A DNA stretch of 64,000 bases from Novosphingobium sp. UBA6272 (GTDB lineage Bacteria; Pseudomonadota; Alphaproteobacteria; Sphingomonadales; Sphingomonadaceae): assembly GCF_002440635.1 (NCBI RefSeq), contig NZ_DJUW01000004.1, positions 48,816-112,815 on the forward strand. The letters run 5' to 3'. Position numbers and translations under genes: made by a program. Shown piece after piece: positions 24,951 through 33,048 of this stretch (positions are counted from its first letter, which is position 1; each line of letters opens with the position of its first letter). The notes under the pieces are model-generated. The model saw only the letters and a list, made by a program, of their open reading frames with translations. It was not told where the DNA came from and did no database searches.

Positions 24951-25847
24951 GTGTCGTCCGCTCAACCAGTAGAGGTGCGGTTCTATCCGCCGCCGGAAGA
25001 TTTGCGTGGGTACTTCACGACGTTCTACTATACCGAGATCGATCCAGGTGAAGCCGGCGTTATTTATGACAGCCTGCATCCCGAATGGGCCGGGGTGCGG
25101 TTCTTCTCGCCAGGTATGAAACGCTGCTGGTTCGATGGCGGTAGTGAACTTGCCGATGCCCGCTTTATCGCGACCGGCCCGTCCAGCCATCCGCTCCATT
25201 TCGAAGTGTCGAAGACCCGGATCTGGGGCGTAGGCCTGTTGCCTTTGGGCTGGGCCAAATATGTCGATCAGCCGGCCTCGGAATGTGCGAACTGGGTTTG
25301 CGATGGTTATACCCATCCTGCCACCGCGCATCTCACGCCGTTGGCCGACACCATCTATGGCGATGAACCCGATGAAGCCGCCGAGCTGCGGCGGATCATT
25401 ACCTTCTTCCGCAATCTTGAGCGCCCGGATCCGGTTGACGAGAACCGCATCCTTGCGGTCCACGCCGCGCTGGTCGACACGCAGGTTGCAACCGTCAACG
25501 ATCTGGTTGAGCGCGTTGCCGCCAGCCAGCGCACGGTAGAGCGGCTGTGCCATCGTTATTTCGGCTTTTCGCCCAAGCTGCTCTTGCGCCGCCAGCGGTT
25601 CATGCGCAGCCTGGCCCAATTCATGCTCGATCCCTCGCTCAAGTGGATCGGGGCCATGGATCCGAACTATCACGACCAGGCCCAGTTCGTGCGCGACTTC
25701 CGGGAATTCATGGGCATGGCTCCGCGCGAATATGCGGCCCAGCCGCACCCCGTGCTGGAACGTTTCCTGCACGAACGGATGAAGGCCCATGGCGCCCCGG
25801 TGCAGACGCTCGACAAGCCGAGCATGGCACCCGTTCGGGTCGCCTGA
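24951..25847 (+). CDS. AraC-type regulator, third tandem paralogue
   Basis: The 298-residue protein carries LHPEWAGVRFFSPG and IWGVGLLPLGWAKYVDQPA in the sensor half and VNDLVERVAASQRTVERLC, FGFSPKLLLRRQRFMRSLAQ and FVRDFREFMGMAPREYAAQP in the DNA-binding half. I chose the GTG at 24951 by its identity with the start of the second paralogue (GTGTCGTC); an ATG at 24789 would overlap the previous gene by 50 bases and add residues the other copies lack. A short CCCGC/GCGGG hairpin near 25877-25891 lies between it and pheS. Confidence 0.86.
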   Translation: MSSAQPVEVRFYPPPEDLRGYFTTFYYTEIDPGEAGVIYDSLHPEWAGVRFFSPGMKRCWFDGGSELADARFIATGPSSHPLHFEVSKTRIWGVGLLPLGWAKYVDQPASECANWVCDGYTHPATAHLTPLADTIYGDEPDEAAELRRIITFFRNLERPDPVDENRILAVHAALVDTQVATVNDLVERVAASQRTVERLCHRYFGFSPKLLLRRQRFMRSLAQFMLDPSLKWIGAMDPNYHDQAQFVRDFREFMGMAPREYAAQPHPVLERFLHERMKAHGAPVQTLDKPSMAPVRVA

Positions 25848-25924
25848 AACAAAGCCGTTTTGACTTGACGCACCGCCCCGCTAAAGGCGGGTTCGTTTTC
25901 GGCTGAACAGGTGGAATTTCGACA

Positions 25925-27022
25925 GTGGATCACGCAGCAACCCGCGAAGAAGCGCTGGCGCGCATTGCCGCCGCGCAGGATTTGGGCACGCTGGAAGCCT
26001 TGCGGGTCGAATTTCTCGGCAAGCAGGGCTCGATCTCGGGCCTGCTGAAGACCCTGGGCGCAATGTCGCCGGAAGAGCGCCAGGTCGCCGGACCGCAGAT
26101 CCACAGCCTGCGTGAAAGCGTTACCGAGGCGCTGGCCACCCGCAAGTCCGGGCTGGAAACAGCGGCGCTCGATGCCCAGCTGGCAAGTGAAGTCATCGAC
26201 CTGACCCTCCCCGCACCCGAGACCCCGCGCGGGACGATCCATCCGGTCAGCCAGGTGATGGACGAACTCGCCGAGATCTTCGCCGACATGGGCTTCTCGG
26301 TCGCGACCGGACCCGAGATCGAGGACGACTGGCACAATTTCACCGCGCTCAACATTCCCGAAAGCCACCCGGCCCGGGCGATGCACGATACCTTTTACTT
26401 CCCGGACAAGGATGCCGAGGGCCGCGCGATGCTGCTGCGCACCCACACCAGCCCGGTCCAGATCCGGGCCATGCTGGCCCAGGGCGCGCCGATCCGGATC
26501 ATTGCCCCGGGGCGGGTCTATCGCAGCGATTCCGACGCAACCCACACCCCGATGTTCCATCAGGTCGAAGGCCTGGTGATCGACCGGAATATCACGCTCG
26601 GCCACCTCAAATGGACGCTCGAAACCTTTCTCAAAGCCTTTTTCGAGCGCGAAGACATCGTGCTGCGCCTGCGCCCCAGCTACTTCCCCTTCACCGAGCC
26701 TTCGGTCGAAGTCGATGTCGGCTTTGCGCTGGTGAACGGCAAGCGCGTGCTCGGCGGATCGGGCGATGAACCCGGCCACGGCTGGATGGAACTGCTCGGC
26801 TCAGGCATGGTCAATCGTAAGGTGATCGCGGCCGGGGGGCTCGACCCCGATGAGTGGCAGGGCTTTGCTTTCGGCGTCGGCGTGGACCGGCTCGCCATGC
26901 TGAAATATGGCATGGACGATCTGCGCGCCTTCTTTGACGGGGACGTGCGCTGGCTGGCGCATTACGGCTTCTCGCCGCTGGATGTGCCGACCCTTTCCGC
27001 CGGCGTGGGAGCACGGGCATGA
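25925..27022 (+). CDS. pheS: Phenylalanyl-tRNA synthetase alpha subunit
   Basis: The 365-residue class II synthetase subunit, with PheT, charges tRNA-Phe as an alpha2-beta2 tetramer. The N-terminal coiled coil (residues 1-85) includes EFLGKQGSISGLLKTLG. Catalytic motifs are HPVSQVMDELAEIFADMGF, FTALNIPESHPARAMHDTFY (motif 2 region), GRVYRSDSDATHTPMFHQVE and GFAFGVGVDRLAMLKYGM (motif 3). It starts with GTG at 25925, after AGGTGG. It ends in an ATGA overlap with pheT. No convincing phenylalanine leader peptide was found upstream. Confidence 0.96.
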   Translation: MDHAATREEALARIAAAQDLGTLEALRVEFLGKQGSISGLLKTLGAMSPEERQVAGPQIHSLRESVTEALATRKSGLETAALDAQLASEVIDLTLPAPETPRGTIHPVSQVMDELAEIFADMGFSVATGPEIEDDWHNFTALNIPESHPARAMHDTFYFPDKDAEGRAMLLRTHTSPVQIRAMLAQGAPIRIIAPGRVYRSDSDATHTPMFHQVEGLVIDRNITLGHLKWTLETFLKAFFEREDIVLRLRPSYFPFTEPSVEVDVGFALVNGKRVLGGSGDEPGHGWMELLGSGMVNRKVIAAGGLDPDEWQGFAFGVGVDRLAMLKYGMDDLRAFFDGDVRWLAHYGFSPLDVPTLSAGVGARA

Positions 27023-29430
27023 AGTTCTCGCTGACCTGGCTCAAGGACCACCTCGAAACCGAGGCTTCGGCCGAAGAGATTTCGGCCGCGCTCAATGGCG
27101 TCGGGCTCGAGGTCGAGGGGATTGAAAACCCGGCTGACAAGCTTGGCGGATTCGTGGTCGCCAAGGTGCTGACCGCCGCCCGCCACCCCAATGCCGACAA
27201 GCTGCAGGTCCTTACCGTCGATACCGGCTCGGGCGATCCGCTGCAGGTAGTCTGCGGCGCGCCCAATGCCCGCGCCGGCATGATCGGCGTGCTCGGCCTC
27301 GCTGGCGCGGTAGTGCCCAATGGCGGGTTCGAGCTCAAGAAGAGCGCGATCCGCGGGGTCGAATCGAACGGGATGATGTGCTCGGTCGCCGAACTGGGAC
27401 TGGGCGACGATCACGACGGGATCATCGAGCTGCCAGGCGATGCCCCGGTCGGCATGGCCTTTGCCGAATATCACGGCGCCGATCCGGTGTTCGACGTAGC
27501 GATCACCCCCAACCGGCCCGACTGCATGGGCGTTTACGGCATCGCCCGTGATCTCGCTGCGTTCGGACTCGGCACGCTCAAGCCGATCGCGGTGCAACAG
27601 GTTCCCGGTAGCTTCCCCTGCCCCTTGCCGATCCGCACCGACGATCCGCAAGGCTGCCCGGCCTTCTATGGCCGCGCGATCCGCGGCGTGAAGAACGGTC
27701 CCAGCCCGCAATGGCTGCAGGACCGCCTGAAGAGCGCGGGCCAGCGTCCGATTTCGGCGCTGGTCGACATCACCAACTATGTGATGCTGGCCTATGGCCG
27801 TCCGGCCCATGCCTATGATCTGGCCCAGCTGTCCGGCGCGATTTTCGCGCGCCGCGCGGTCGAGGGCGAGACGGTGCTGGCGCTCAACGGCAAGGAATAC
27901 ACCCTCACCTCCGAGATGACCGTGATCGCCGATGACAAGGGCGTGCACGACATCGCCGGGATCATGGGCGGTGAACATTCCGGCTGCAGCGACGCGACCA
28001 CCGACGTTCTGCTGGAAGTAGCCTACTTCGATCCGACCCGGATCGGCGACACCGGGCGAAACCTCAACCTCACTTCAGATGCCCGCCAGCGGTTCGAGCG
28101 TGGGGTCGATCCGGCCTTCCTCGATGCCGGTCTGGCGCTACTGACCGAGCTGATTGTCGAGATTTGCGGCGGCGAGCCGAGCGAGATCATTCGCGCCGGC
28201 ACGCCCCCTGCCGGGATCAGGGAAGTGGCCTTGGAACCGGCGCTGGTCGAGCGGCTGGGCGGGGTCGCGATTGCCGAGGACGAGCAGGTCCGCATCCTTG
28301 CCGCGCTGGGCTTTCACAGCACCCGGGTCGAGATCGGCCAGGGCCGCAAGACCTGGCGGGTTCAGGTGCCGACCTGGCGCCCCGATGTCGACGGCGGCCC
28401 GGACCTGGTCGAGGAAGTGGTCCGGATTCACGGGCTGGACAACATCGCCAGTACCCCGCTGCCCCGCGCCGATGGCGTGGTCCGTCCCACTGCGACTGCC
28501 GAACAGCTGCTCGAACGCCGAGTCCGCCGCGCTGCTGCCGCGCTGGGCCTGCACGAAGCGATCACCTGGTCGTTCATTTCCGAGCGCGAGGCCGAGGCCG
28601 TCGGCGCCCTTCGACAGGCTCAGGGTGAGCGGTTGTGGGTGCTGCAGAACCCGATCAGCGAAGACATGAAGGTGATGCGGCCCTCGCTGCTGCCCGGTCT
28701 GCTCTCTGCCGTGCGCCGCAACATGGATCGCGGGGCCAGCTCGGTCCGGCTGTTCGAACTGGGCCGCCGCTATCTGGCCGATGGCGAGCACCCGACGCTG
28801 GTGCTGGTCCTCGCCGGTGAGCGCTCGCCGCGCAGCTGGCAAGGCGGCAAGGCGCAGGGTTTTGACGCCTTCGACGCCAAGGCTGCCTGCCTCGAACTGC
28901 TGCGGGTCGCCGGAGCGCCGGTCGACAACCTGCAGGTGATGGGCGAAGCGGGCGATACCTATCATCCCGGCCAGTCGGCCACCTTGCGGCTGGGGCCCAA
29001 GGTGCAGCTGGCCAGCTTCGGCATGGTCCATCCCTCCACGCTGAAGGCCTTCGATATCGGCGTGCCGGTGGCCGTGGCGGGGATCCACCTCGATGCGATT
29101 CCGGCGAAGAAGGCGAGCGGCTTTGCCCGCAGCGCCTATGCCCCCCCCGCCTTGCAGGCGGTGACGCGCGACTTTGCCTTCCTGGTCGATGCCGCGCTGC
29201 CGGCGGGAGACCTTGTCCGCACGGTCAAAGGTGCGGACAAGGCCAACATCGTGGCAGTGCGCCTGTTCGACGACTTCCGAGGGGCGGGCGTGCCGGAAGG
29301 GCAGAAGAGCCTGGCGGTCGAAGTCACGCTGCAACCGGGCGAGAAGAGCTTCGACGACGTCGAACTCAAGGCGATTGCCGAGCGGGTGACCGCGGCGGCG
29401 GCGAAGCTGGGCGGGGTCCTGCGGGGCTAA
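27019..29430 (+). CDS. pheT: Phenylalanyl-tRNA synthetase beta subunit
   Basis: The 803-residue subunit starts MKFSLTWLKDHLET, with a tRNA-binding OB domain (residues ~38-150: VVAKVLTAARHPNADKLQVL), the B3/B4 editing region (ISALVDITNYVMLAYGRP), the B5 domain (VRIHGLDNIASTPLPRAD region) and a C-terminal anticodon-binding domain (RDFAFLVDAALPAGDLV). It is full length. One oddity is GALRQAQGERL at residue ~530, encoded by a copy of an intergenic repeat motif (28607-28632) read in frame. Confidence 0.96.
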   Translation: MKFSLTWLKDHLETEASAEEISAALNGVGLEVEGIENPADKLGGFVVAKVLTAARHPNADKLQVLTVDTGSGDPLQVVCGAPNARAGMIGVLGLAGAVVPNGGFELKKSAIRGVESNGMMCSVAELGLGDDHDGIIELPGDAPVGMAFAEYHGADPVFDVAITPNRPDCMGVYGIARDLAAFGLGTLKPIAVQQVPGSFPCPLPIRTDDPQGCPAFYGRAIRGVKNGPSPQWLQDRLKSAGQRPISALVDITNYVMLAYGRPAHAYDLAQLSGAIFARRAVEGETVLALNGKEYTLTSEMTVIADDKGVHDIAGIMGGEHSGCSDATTDVLLEVAYFDPTRIGDTGRNLNLTSDARQRFERGVDPAFLDAGLALLTELIVEICGGEPSEIIRAGTPPAGIREVALEPALVERLGGVAIAEDEQVRILAALGFHSTRVEIGQGRKTWRVQVPTWRPDVDGGPDLVEEVVRIHGLDNIASTPLPRADGVVRPTATAEQLLERRVRRAAAALGLHEAITWSFISEREAEAVGALRQAQGERLWVLQNPISEDMKVMRPSLLPGLLSAVRRNMDRGASSVRLFELGRRYLADGEHPTLVLVLAGERSPRSWQGGKAQGFDAFDAKAACLELLRVAGAPVDNLQVMGEAGDTYHPGQSATLRLGPKVQLASFGMVHPSTLKAFDIGVPVAVAGIHLDAIPAKKASGFARSAYAPPALQAVTRDFAFLVDAALPAGDLVRTVKGADKANIVAVRLFDDFRGAGVPEGQKSLAVEVTLQPGEKSFDDVELKAIAERVTAAAAKLGGVLRG
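28607..28632. repeat. Repeat motif absorbed into the pheT reading frame
   Basis: The sequence CTTCGACAGGCTCAGGGT and its flanks match a motif frequent in sphingomonad intergenic repeats; a related CTTCGACAAGC...CTGAGCGGG arm is at 31317-31346 in this window. Here it encodes Leu-Arg-Gln-Ala-Gln-Gly-Glu-Arg within PheT, in a surface-loop-like position between conserved blocks. Confidence 0.6.
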
Positions 29431-29448
29431 TCCAACGTGGAGGGCGTA

Positions 29449-29907
29449 ATGCAGGCAAAGGCTCTGTTGACGATTCCTGTCGCTGTGCTGTGCTGCAGCG
29501 CTGCCGAGCCTGAGGCACAATACCAGCTTGGCGGGGAATGGGCCGTCACGATCACACCGCTGCAGCTTCCTGAAGCAGCCAAGGGTGCCAAGGGCTATAC
29601 CAAGACATCGTGCAAGCCATCGCTGACCGAAGCCGCGTTTCCTGTCGTGGGGCGGGAAAAGGAGCTGGCGCCAGGAGTCATTTGCCGGGTGGTCGAGGTG
29701 AGCCCTTTCGACGCGCCCTATCGCCGGGTCGATCAATGCCGCACGGCAAGCAATCCCGATGCGCGGCGGATCACCTATGTTGGCACCCACAGCCCGACGC
29801 GGTATTCGCTGACGATCACGACCGAAGTTCCCGGCCGAAAAGACCTGGTCGTGGTGGTGCGTGAAGACGGTGAGCGCAAGGGCCCTTGCTCCGCAGCGGG
29901 CACCTGA
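29449..29907 (+). CDS. Exported hypothetical protein, DUF3617-like
   Basis: The 152-residue protein has a short hydrophobic N-terminus (ALLTIPVAVLCCSAAEPEA) that looks like a signal peptide; the paired Cys could also be a poor lipobox. The mature part has GGEWAVTITPLQLP, five Cys-containing stretches (KTSCKPSL, GVICRVVEV, VDQCRTAS, KGPCSAA) and SLTITTEVPGRKDLVVVVRE. This is reminiscent of DUF3617 periplasmic proteins, but the match is weak. The ATG at 29449 follows GGAGGGCGTA, a good site. It lies 18 bases after pheT and may be co-transcribed. Confidence 0.65.
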   Translation: MQAKALLTIPVAVLCCSAAEPEAQYQLGGEWAVTITPLQLPEAAKGAKGYTKTSCKPSLTEAAFPVVGREKELAPGVICRVVEVSPFDAPYRRVDQCRTASNPDARRITYVGTHSPTRYSLTITTEVPGRKDLVVVVREDGERKGPCSAAGT

Positions 29908-29910
29908 AGC

Positions 29911-30204
29911 CTAAAGCCCGCGCGAAAGCGCCAGAACCTTTTCGTACAAATCCGGCGCGGCTTCGCTGCGGACCAGCATGACGGCATGGTTCAGCCGGAC
30001 CCGGCGATCGGCGGCACTTTTGGAGATTGCCGCAAGCTGACCCAGCACCTGCTGCCGGGTTGCGCCCCGGCCCATCGCGGCGCTGGCCAGCAATTCGGCC
30101 AGCCGCTGCTGACCTGGATCGGCATCGAGCCGGGTCTGGCGCTGATGGTTGAACCACCAGAGCAAACCGACAAAAACGAGGATTGCGGCGAAGTAGCCGG
30201 CCAT
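29911..30204 (-). CDS. Small single-pass membrane protein
   Basis: The 97-residue protein has one N-terminal membrane segment (YFAAILVFVGLLWWFNH, residues 4-20) and a charged helical tail (QRLAELLASAAMGRG, RRVRLNHAVMLVRSEAAP). No family was recognised. Its ATG is one base after the aroC stop, so it is translated from the aroC transcript. It is convergent with the DUF3617-like gene, with only a few bases between. Confidence 0.65.
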   Translation of the reverse strand: MAGYFAAILVFVGLLWWFNHQRQTRLDADPGQQRLAELLASAAMGRGATRQQVLGQLAAISKSAADRRVRLNHAVMLVRSEAAPDLYEKVLALSRGL

Positions 30205-30205
30205 C

Positions 30206-31273
30206 TCAGCCGCACTGTCCCCGATGGAGCAGTTTGTGATCGGCCAGGACGAGCGCCATCATCGCCTCCACCACCGGCACCCCGCGAATGCCGACGCAGG
30301 GGTCGTGGCGGCCTTTGGTGCGGATTTCGGCGGCCTGCCCGTCGCGGTCGATCGTCTCCACCGGGGTCAGGATCGAGCTGGTCGGTTTGAACGCCACCCG
30401 CACCTTGACCGGCTGGCCGGTGCTGATCCCGCCCGCGATCCCGCCGGCGTGGTTGGCGGTGAATACCGGGCCGTCATTGCCGGGCCGCATCGGATCGGCA
30501 TTGCCCTCTCCGGTCAGCCGCGCGGCTGCGAAACCGTCGCCGATCTCCACGCCCTTGACCGCGTTGATCCCCATCATCCCGGCCGCCAGATCGGCATCGA
30601 GCTTGCCATAGAGCGGCGCGCCCCAGCCGGCCGGAACGCCGATCGCCAGGCATTCGACCACCCCGCCGACCGAGGATCCGGCCAGCCGCGCATCGTCGAC
30701 GATCTTTTCCCAGCGAATGGCCGCTGCTGCGTCGGGGCAGAAGAACGGATTGCGGGCAATTTCGTCCGCATTGAAATTGGCCGGATCGATGGCGTCACCG
30801 CCGATCTCGGAGACGTAGCCGAGGATTGCCACTTCCGGGATGACCAGCCGCGCAACAGCTCCTGCCGCGACCCGCGCCGCAGTTTCGCGGGCGGACGAAC
30901 GCCCGCCGCCGCGATAGTCGCGGAATCCGTACTTGGCGTCATAGGCATAGTCGGCATGGCCGGGGCGATAGGCCTTGGCGACTTCGGAGTAGTCCTTGCT
31001 TCGCTGATCGACATTCTCGATCATCAGCGAAATGGGCGTGCCTGTGGTGCGCCCCTCGAACACGCCGGACAGGATCCGCACCGTGTCCGGCTCCTGCCGC
31101 TGGGTGGTGAACTTCGATTGCCCCGGTCGCCGCGCGTCGAGGAACGGCTGGATCGCCGCCTCGCTCAATTCCAGCCCCGGCGGGCAGCCATCGACCACGG
31201 CGCCCAGCGCCGGCCCGTGGCTTTCGCCCCAGGTGGTGAAACGCAGCAAGCGGCCGAAGGTGTTGATGGACAT
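30206..31273 (-). CDS. aroC: Chorismate synthase
   Basis: The last shikimate-pathway enzyme converts EPSP to chorismate using reduced FMN. The 355-residue protein starts MSINTFGRLLRFTTWGESHG and has the three family signatures: GESHGPALGAVVDGCPPG, RPGHADYAYDAKYGFRDYRG and the GGRSSARETAARVAAGAVA block; MRPGNDGPVFTANHAGGIAG follows. I chose the ATG at 31273; readings that start further upstream cross a repeat element. It is followed by the small membrane protein. A long palindromic repeat lies just upstream. Confidence 0.96.
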   Translation of the reverse strand: MSINTFGRLLRFTTWGESHGPALGAVVDGCPPGLELSEAAIQPFLDARRPGQSKFTTQRQEPDTVRILSGVFEGRTTGTPISLMIENVDQRSKDYSEVAKAYRPGHADYAYDAKYGFRDYRGGGRSSARETAARVAAGAVARLVIPEVAILGYVSEIGGDAIDPANFNADEIARNPFFCPDAAAAIRWEKIVDDARLAGSSVGGVVECLAIGVPAGWGAPLYGKLDADLAAGMMGINAVKGVEIGDGFAAARLTGEGNADPMRPGNDGPVFTANHAGGIAGGISTGQPVKVRVAFKPTSSILTPVETIDRDGQAAEIRTKGRHDPCVGIRGVPVVEAMMALVLADHKLLHRGQCG

Positions 31274-31316
31274 GGCGCAAGGCTTTGGCCAAATTCTGGG
31301 CATTGCGCAAGCACGC

Positions 31317-31399
31317 GGGGGCTTCGACAAGCGCAGCCTGAGCGGGAATTCTGACACCGTCCTCCGAAACCCGCTCAGGCTGAGCTTGTCGAAGCCCCC
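31317..31399. repeat. Near-perfect 30-base inverted repeat upstream of aroC
   Basis: Arms 31317-31346 and 31370-31399 are reverse complements at 29 of 30 positions, with 23 bases between. The core (CTTCGACAAGC, CTGAGCGGG) is related to the motif inside pheT and to the element at 46292-46411. It lies between the divergent starts of aroC and the monooxygenase-like gene, so both promoters must lie in or around it. Confidence 0.85.
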
Positions 31400-31422
31400 T
31401 CGGCAAGGCTAAGCCCTGCCCC

Positions 31423-31734
31423 ATGTACCTGACCGTGTTCCGCAACCGCAAGAGGCCCGACATGGACCGCGCCGCTTACGAGGCCGACAATGCGCGGATG
31501 GAGGAACTCGCCGCCGCCCAGCCCGGATTCATCTCGATCAAGGGCTTTGTCGCCGAAGATGGCGAAGTGGTCGCAATCTCCGAATGGCAGAGCGAGGAAA
31601 TGGCCCGGGCCTGGGGCAGCCACCCCGAACACGCCCGCGTTCAGGCCCGGGGCCGCAGTGACTATTACGATGGCTACACGCTCTATTCCTGCACCGATCC
31701 CAAAGTGCGGCGCTTTGGAAGGACCGAAGAGTGA
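31423..31734 (+). CDS. Antibiotic-biosynthesis-monooxygenase-domain protein
   Basis: The 103-residue protein is a single ferredoxin-like ABM domain: YLTVFRNRKRPDMDRAAYE at the first strand, then AAQPGFISIKGFVAEDGEVV and ISEWQSEEMARAWGSHPEH. Small proteins of this kind include haem-degrading and quinone-forming oxygenases as well as many of unknown role. It begins the five-gene run ending in the NadR-like kinase; its last bases overlap the start of the lipoprotein gene. The ribosome site is weak. Confidence 0.8.
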   Translation: MYLTVFRNRKRPDMDRAAYEADNARMEELAAAQPGFISIKGFVAEDGEVVAISEWQSEEMARAWGSHPEHARVQARGRSDYYDGYTLYSCTDPKVRRFGRTEE

Positions 31735-32111
31735 AGCACACCCTGATCGCCTTGTGTGTCGCTGGGCTGACCGCCTGTGCCGTGGGCGAAAACGCGGAAC
31801 TGGCCTGCCAGCAGCGTCTCTTTGCAGCGACAACGAAACTACCGTCCGAGCCCGAAGGCTTTGGCGGTGAAGCGTATCGCAAAATGGACCGGACCGGGTG
31901 CAATGCCGGACAACTGGCACAGCTCGACCAGCTGATCAAACTGACCCGCGACCTGCCGGAACTCAACGCGGCCAACGAACGCGCCGCCGAAAGTGAGAAC
32001 CCTGCCGCCCATGAAGCCGCCTTCCAGCGCCTCAATAACGCGGTGATCGCGCTTGACGAACTGCAGCAGAACGTGGGCAGCGATCTGGAGAAAATGGAAC
32101 AGGCGAAGTGA
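31731..32111 (+). CDS. Putative lipoprotein of unknown function
   Basis: The 126-residue protein starts with GTG in an overlap with the preceding stop and has GGAAGGA upstream. The N-terminus HTLIALCVAGLTACAVGE contains a lipobox (LTAC, Cys16), so it should be anchored in the outer or inner membrane. The mature part is helical with many Asn, Glu and Leu residues (LDQLIKLTRDLPELNAANER). No family was recognised. It is coupled to the ArsC/Spx-like gene by a four-base overlap. Confidence 0.7.
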   Translation: MKHTLIALCVAGLTACAVGENAELACQQRLFAATTKLPSEPEGFGGEAYRKMDRTGCNAGQLAQLDQLIKLTRDLPELNAANERAAESENPAAHEAAFQRLNNAVIALDELQQNVGSDLEKMEQAK

Positions 32112-32449
32112 TCCTCTACGGCATCCCCAATTGCGACACGGTCAAGAAGGCCCGCACCTGGCTGGAGGCGCGGGGGATCGCCTATGCCTTTTACGATTAC
32201 AAGAAGGCCGGAGCCGATCCCGCCAAACTGGCCGCGTGGTGCGAGGCTGCGGGCTGGGAGAGGGTGCTCAACCGTGCCGGAACCACCTTCAAGAAGCTGC
32301 CCGATGACGACAAAAACGATCTCAATTCCGCCAGGGCGGTCGAACTGATGGCTGCCAACCCTAGCTGCATCAAGCGCCCGATTGTCGAGCACCCGGGCGA
32401 GCTGCTGGTCGGGTTCAAGGAGCCCGAATGGGCGGCGGCGCTGGGATGA
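32108..32449 (+). CDS. ArsC/Spx-family thioredoxin-fold protein (YffB-like)
   Basis: The 113-residue protein starts MILYGIPNCDTVKKARTWLE: the single Cys of YGIPNCDT matches the YffB branch of the arsenate-reductase/Spx family. KAGADPAKLAAWCEAAGWE, NRAGTTFKKLP and KRPIVEHPGELLVGFKEPEW complete the family pattern. YffB proteins bind glutathione; their substrates are unclear. It starts with GTG overlapping the lipoprotein stop and ends in an ATGA overlap with pnuC. Confidence 0.88.
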   Translation: MILYGIPNCDTVKKARTWLEARGIAYAFYDYKKAGADPAKLAAWCEAAGWERVLNRAGTTFKKLPDDDKNDLNSARAVELMAANPSCIKRPIVEHPGELLVGFKEPEWAAALG

Positions 32450-33048
32450 TCCTGAGCGCGGAAACCCTCAAGGCGCTCGAATGGGCGGCGATGGCCCTGG
32501 GCCTGATCAACATCGCGCTGCTGATCTTCCGCTCGCAGTGGAACTTTGCCTTCGCGATCGCCTCGGTCACGCTCTATGTGTTCATCTTCTTCGAAAGTCG
32601 GCTCTATGCCGAAAGCGGCCTGCAGGTGTTCTTCATCCTCGCCAACGTCTGGGGCTGGGTGCTGTGGCACCGCGCCGCACAGTCCGGCCTTGATGACAGC
32701 CGCGTGCCGGTCCGCTGGCTCGACTGGCAAAGCCGTGCGGTCTGGCTGACCGTCACCGCCGCGATCAGCCTGAACCTTGGCTGGGTGATGCACCGCTATA
32801 CCAATGCCGCGATGCCCTTTGCGGACAGCGCGATCGCCGGGGCCAGCGTCGCGGCACAAATCCTGCTCGGCTATCGCCGGATCGAGAACTGGGTGCTGTG
32901 GATCGTGATCGATGTCGCGGCGGTACTGCTTTACATCAACCGCGGGCTCTATCCCACCGCTGGCCTCTACGGCGGGATGCTGGTGATGAGCCTGTTCGGC
33001 CTCAAGGAATGGATCGAAGTCGAACGCCGCCAGCGCGCCGAAGCATGA
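32446..33048 (+). CDS. pnuC: PnuC-family nicotinamide riboside transporter
   Basis: The 200-residue membrane protein has about seven hydrophobic segments and the PnuC motif pattern: FRSQWNFAFAIASVTLYVFI, FFILANVWGWVLWHR, and NWVLWIVIDVAAVLLYINRG with GLYGGMLVMSLFGLKEW at the end. It should let nicotinamide riboside cross the inner membrane by facilitated diffusion, with phosphorylation inside trapping it. I chose the ATG at 32446 in the ATGA overlap with the previous stop; an ATG at 32428 adds six residues. It is coupled to the downstream kinase. Confidence 0.9.
   Translation: MILSAETLKALEWAAMALGLINIALLIFRSQWNFAFAIASVTLYVFIFFESRLYAESGLQVFFILANVWGWVLWHRAAQSGLDDSRVPVRWLDWQSRAVWLTVTAAISLNLGWVMHRYTNAAMPFADSAIAGASVAAQILLGYRRIENWVLWIVIDVAAVLLYINRGLYPTAGLYGGMLVMSLFGLKEWIEVERRQRAEA

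Noticed and set aside
25860..25924. Possible phenylalanine leader peptide and attenuator before pheS
   Set aside because: A short TTG-started peptide with two Phe codons exists, but the Phe codons follow the CCCGC/GCGGG hairpin and no alternative stem or T run was found.
28138..29790. Open minus-strand frame of ~550 codons antisense to pheT
   Set aside because: PheT motifs are complete on the plus strand; the antisense product shows no family signature.
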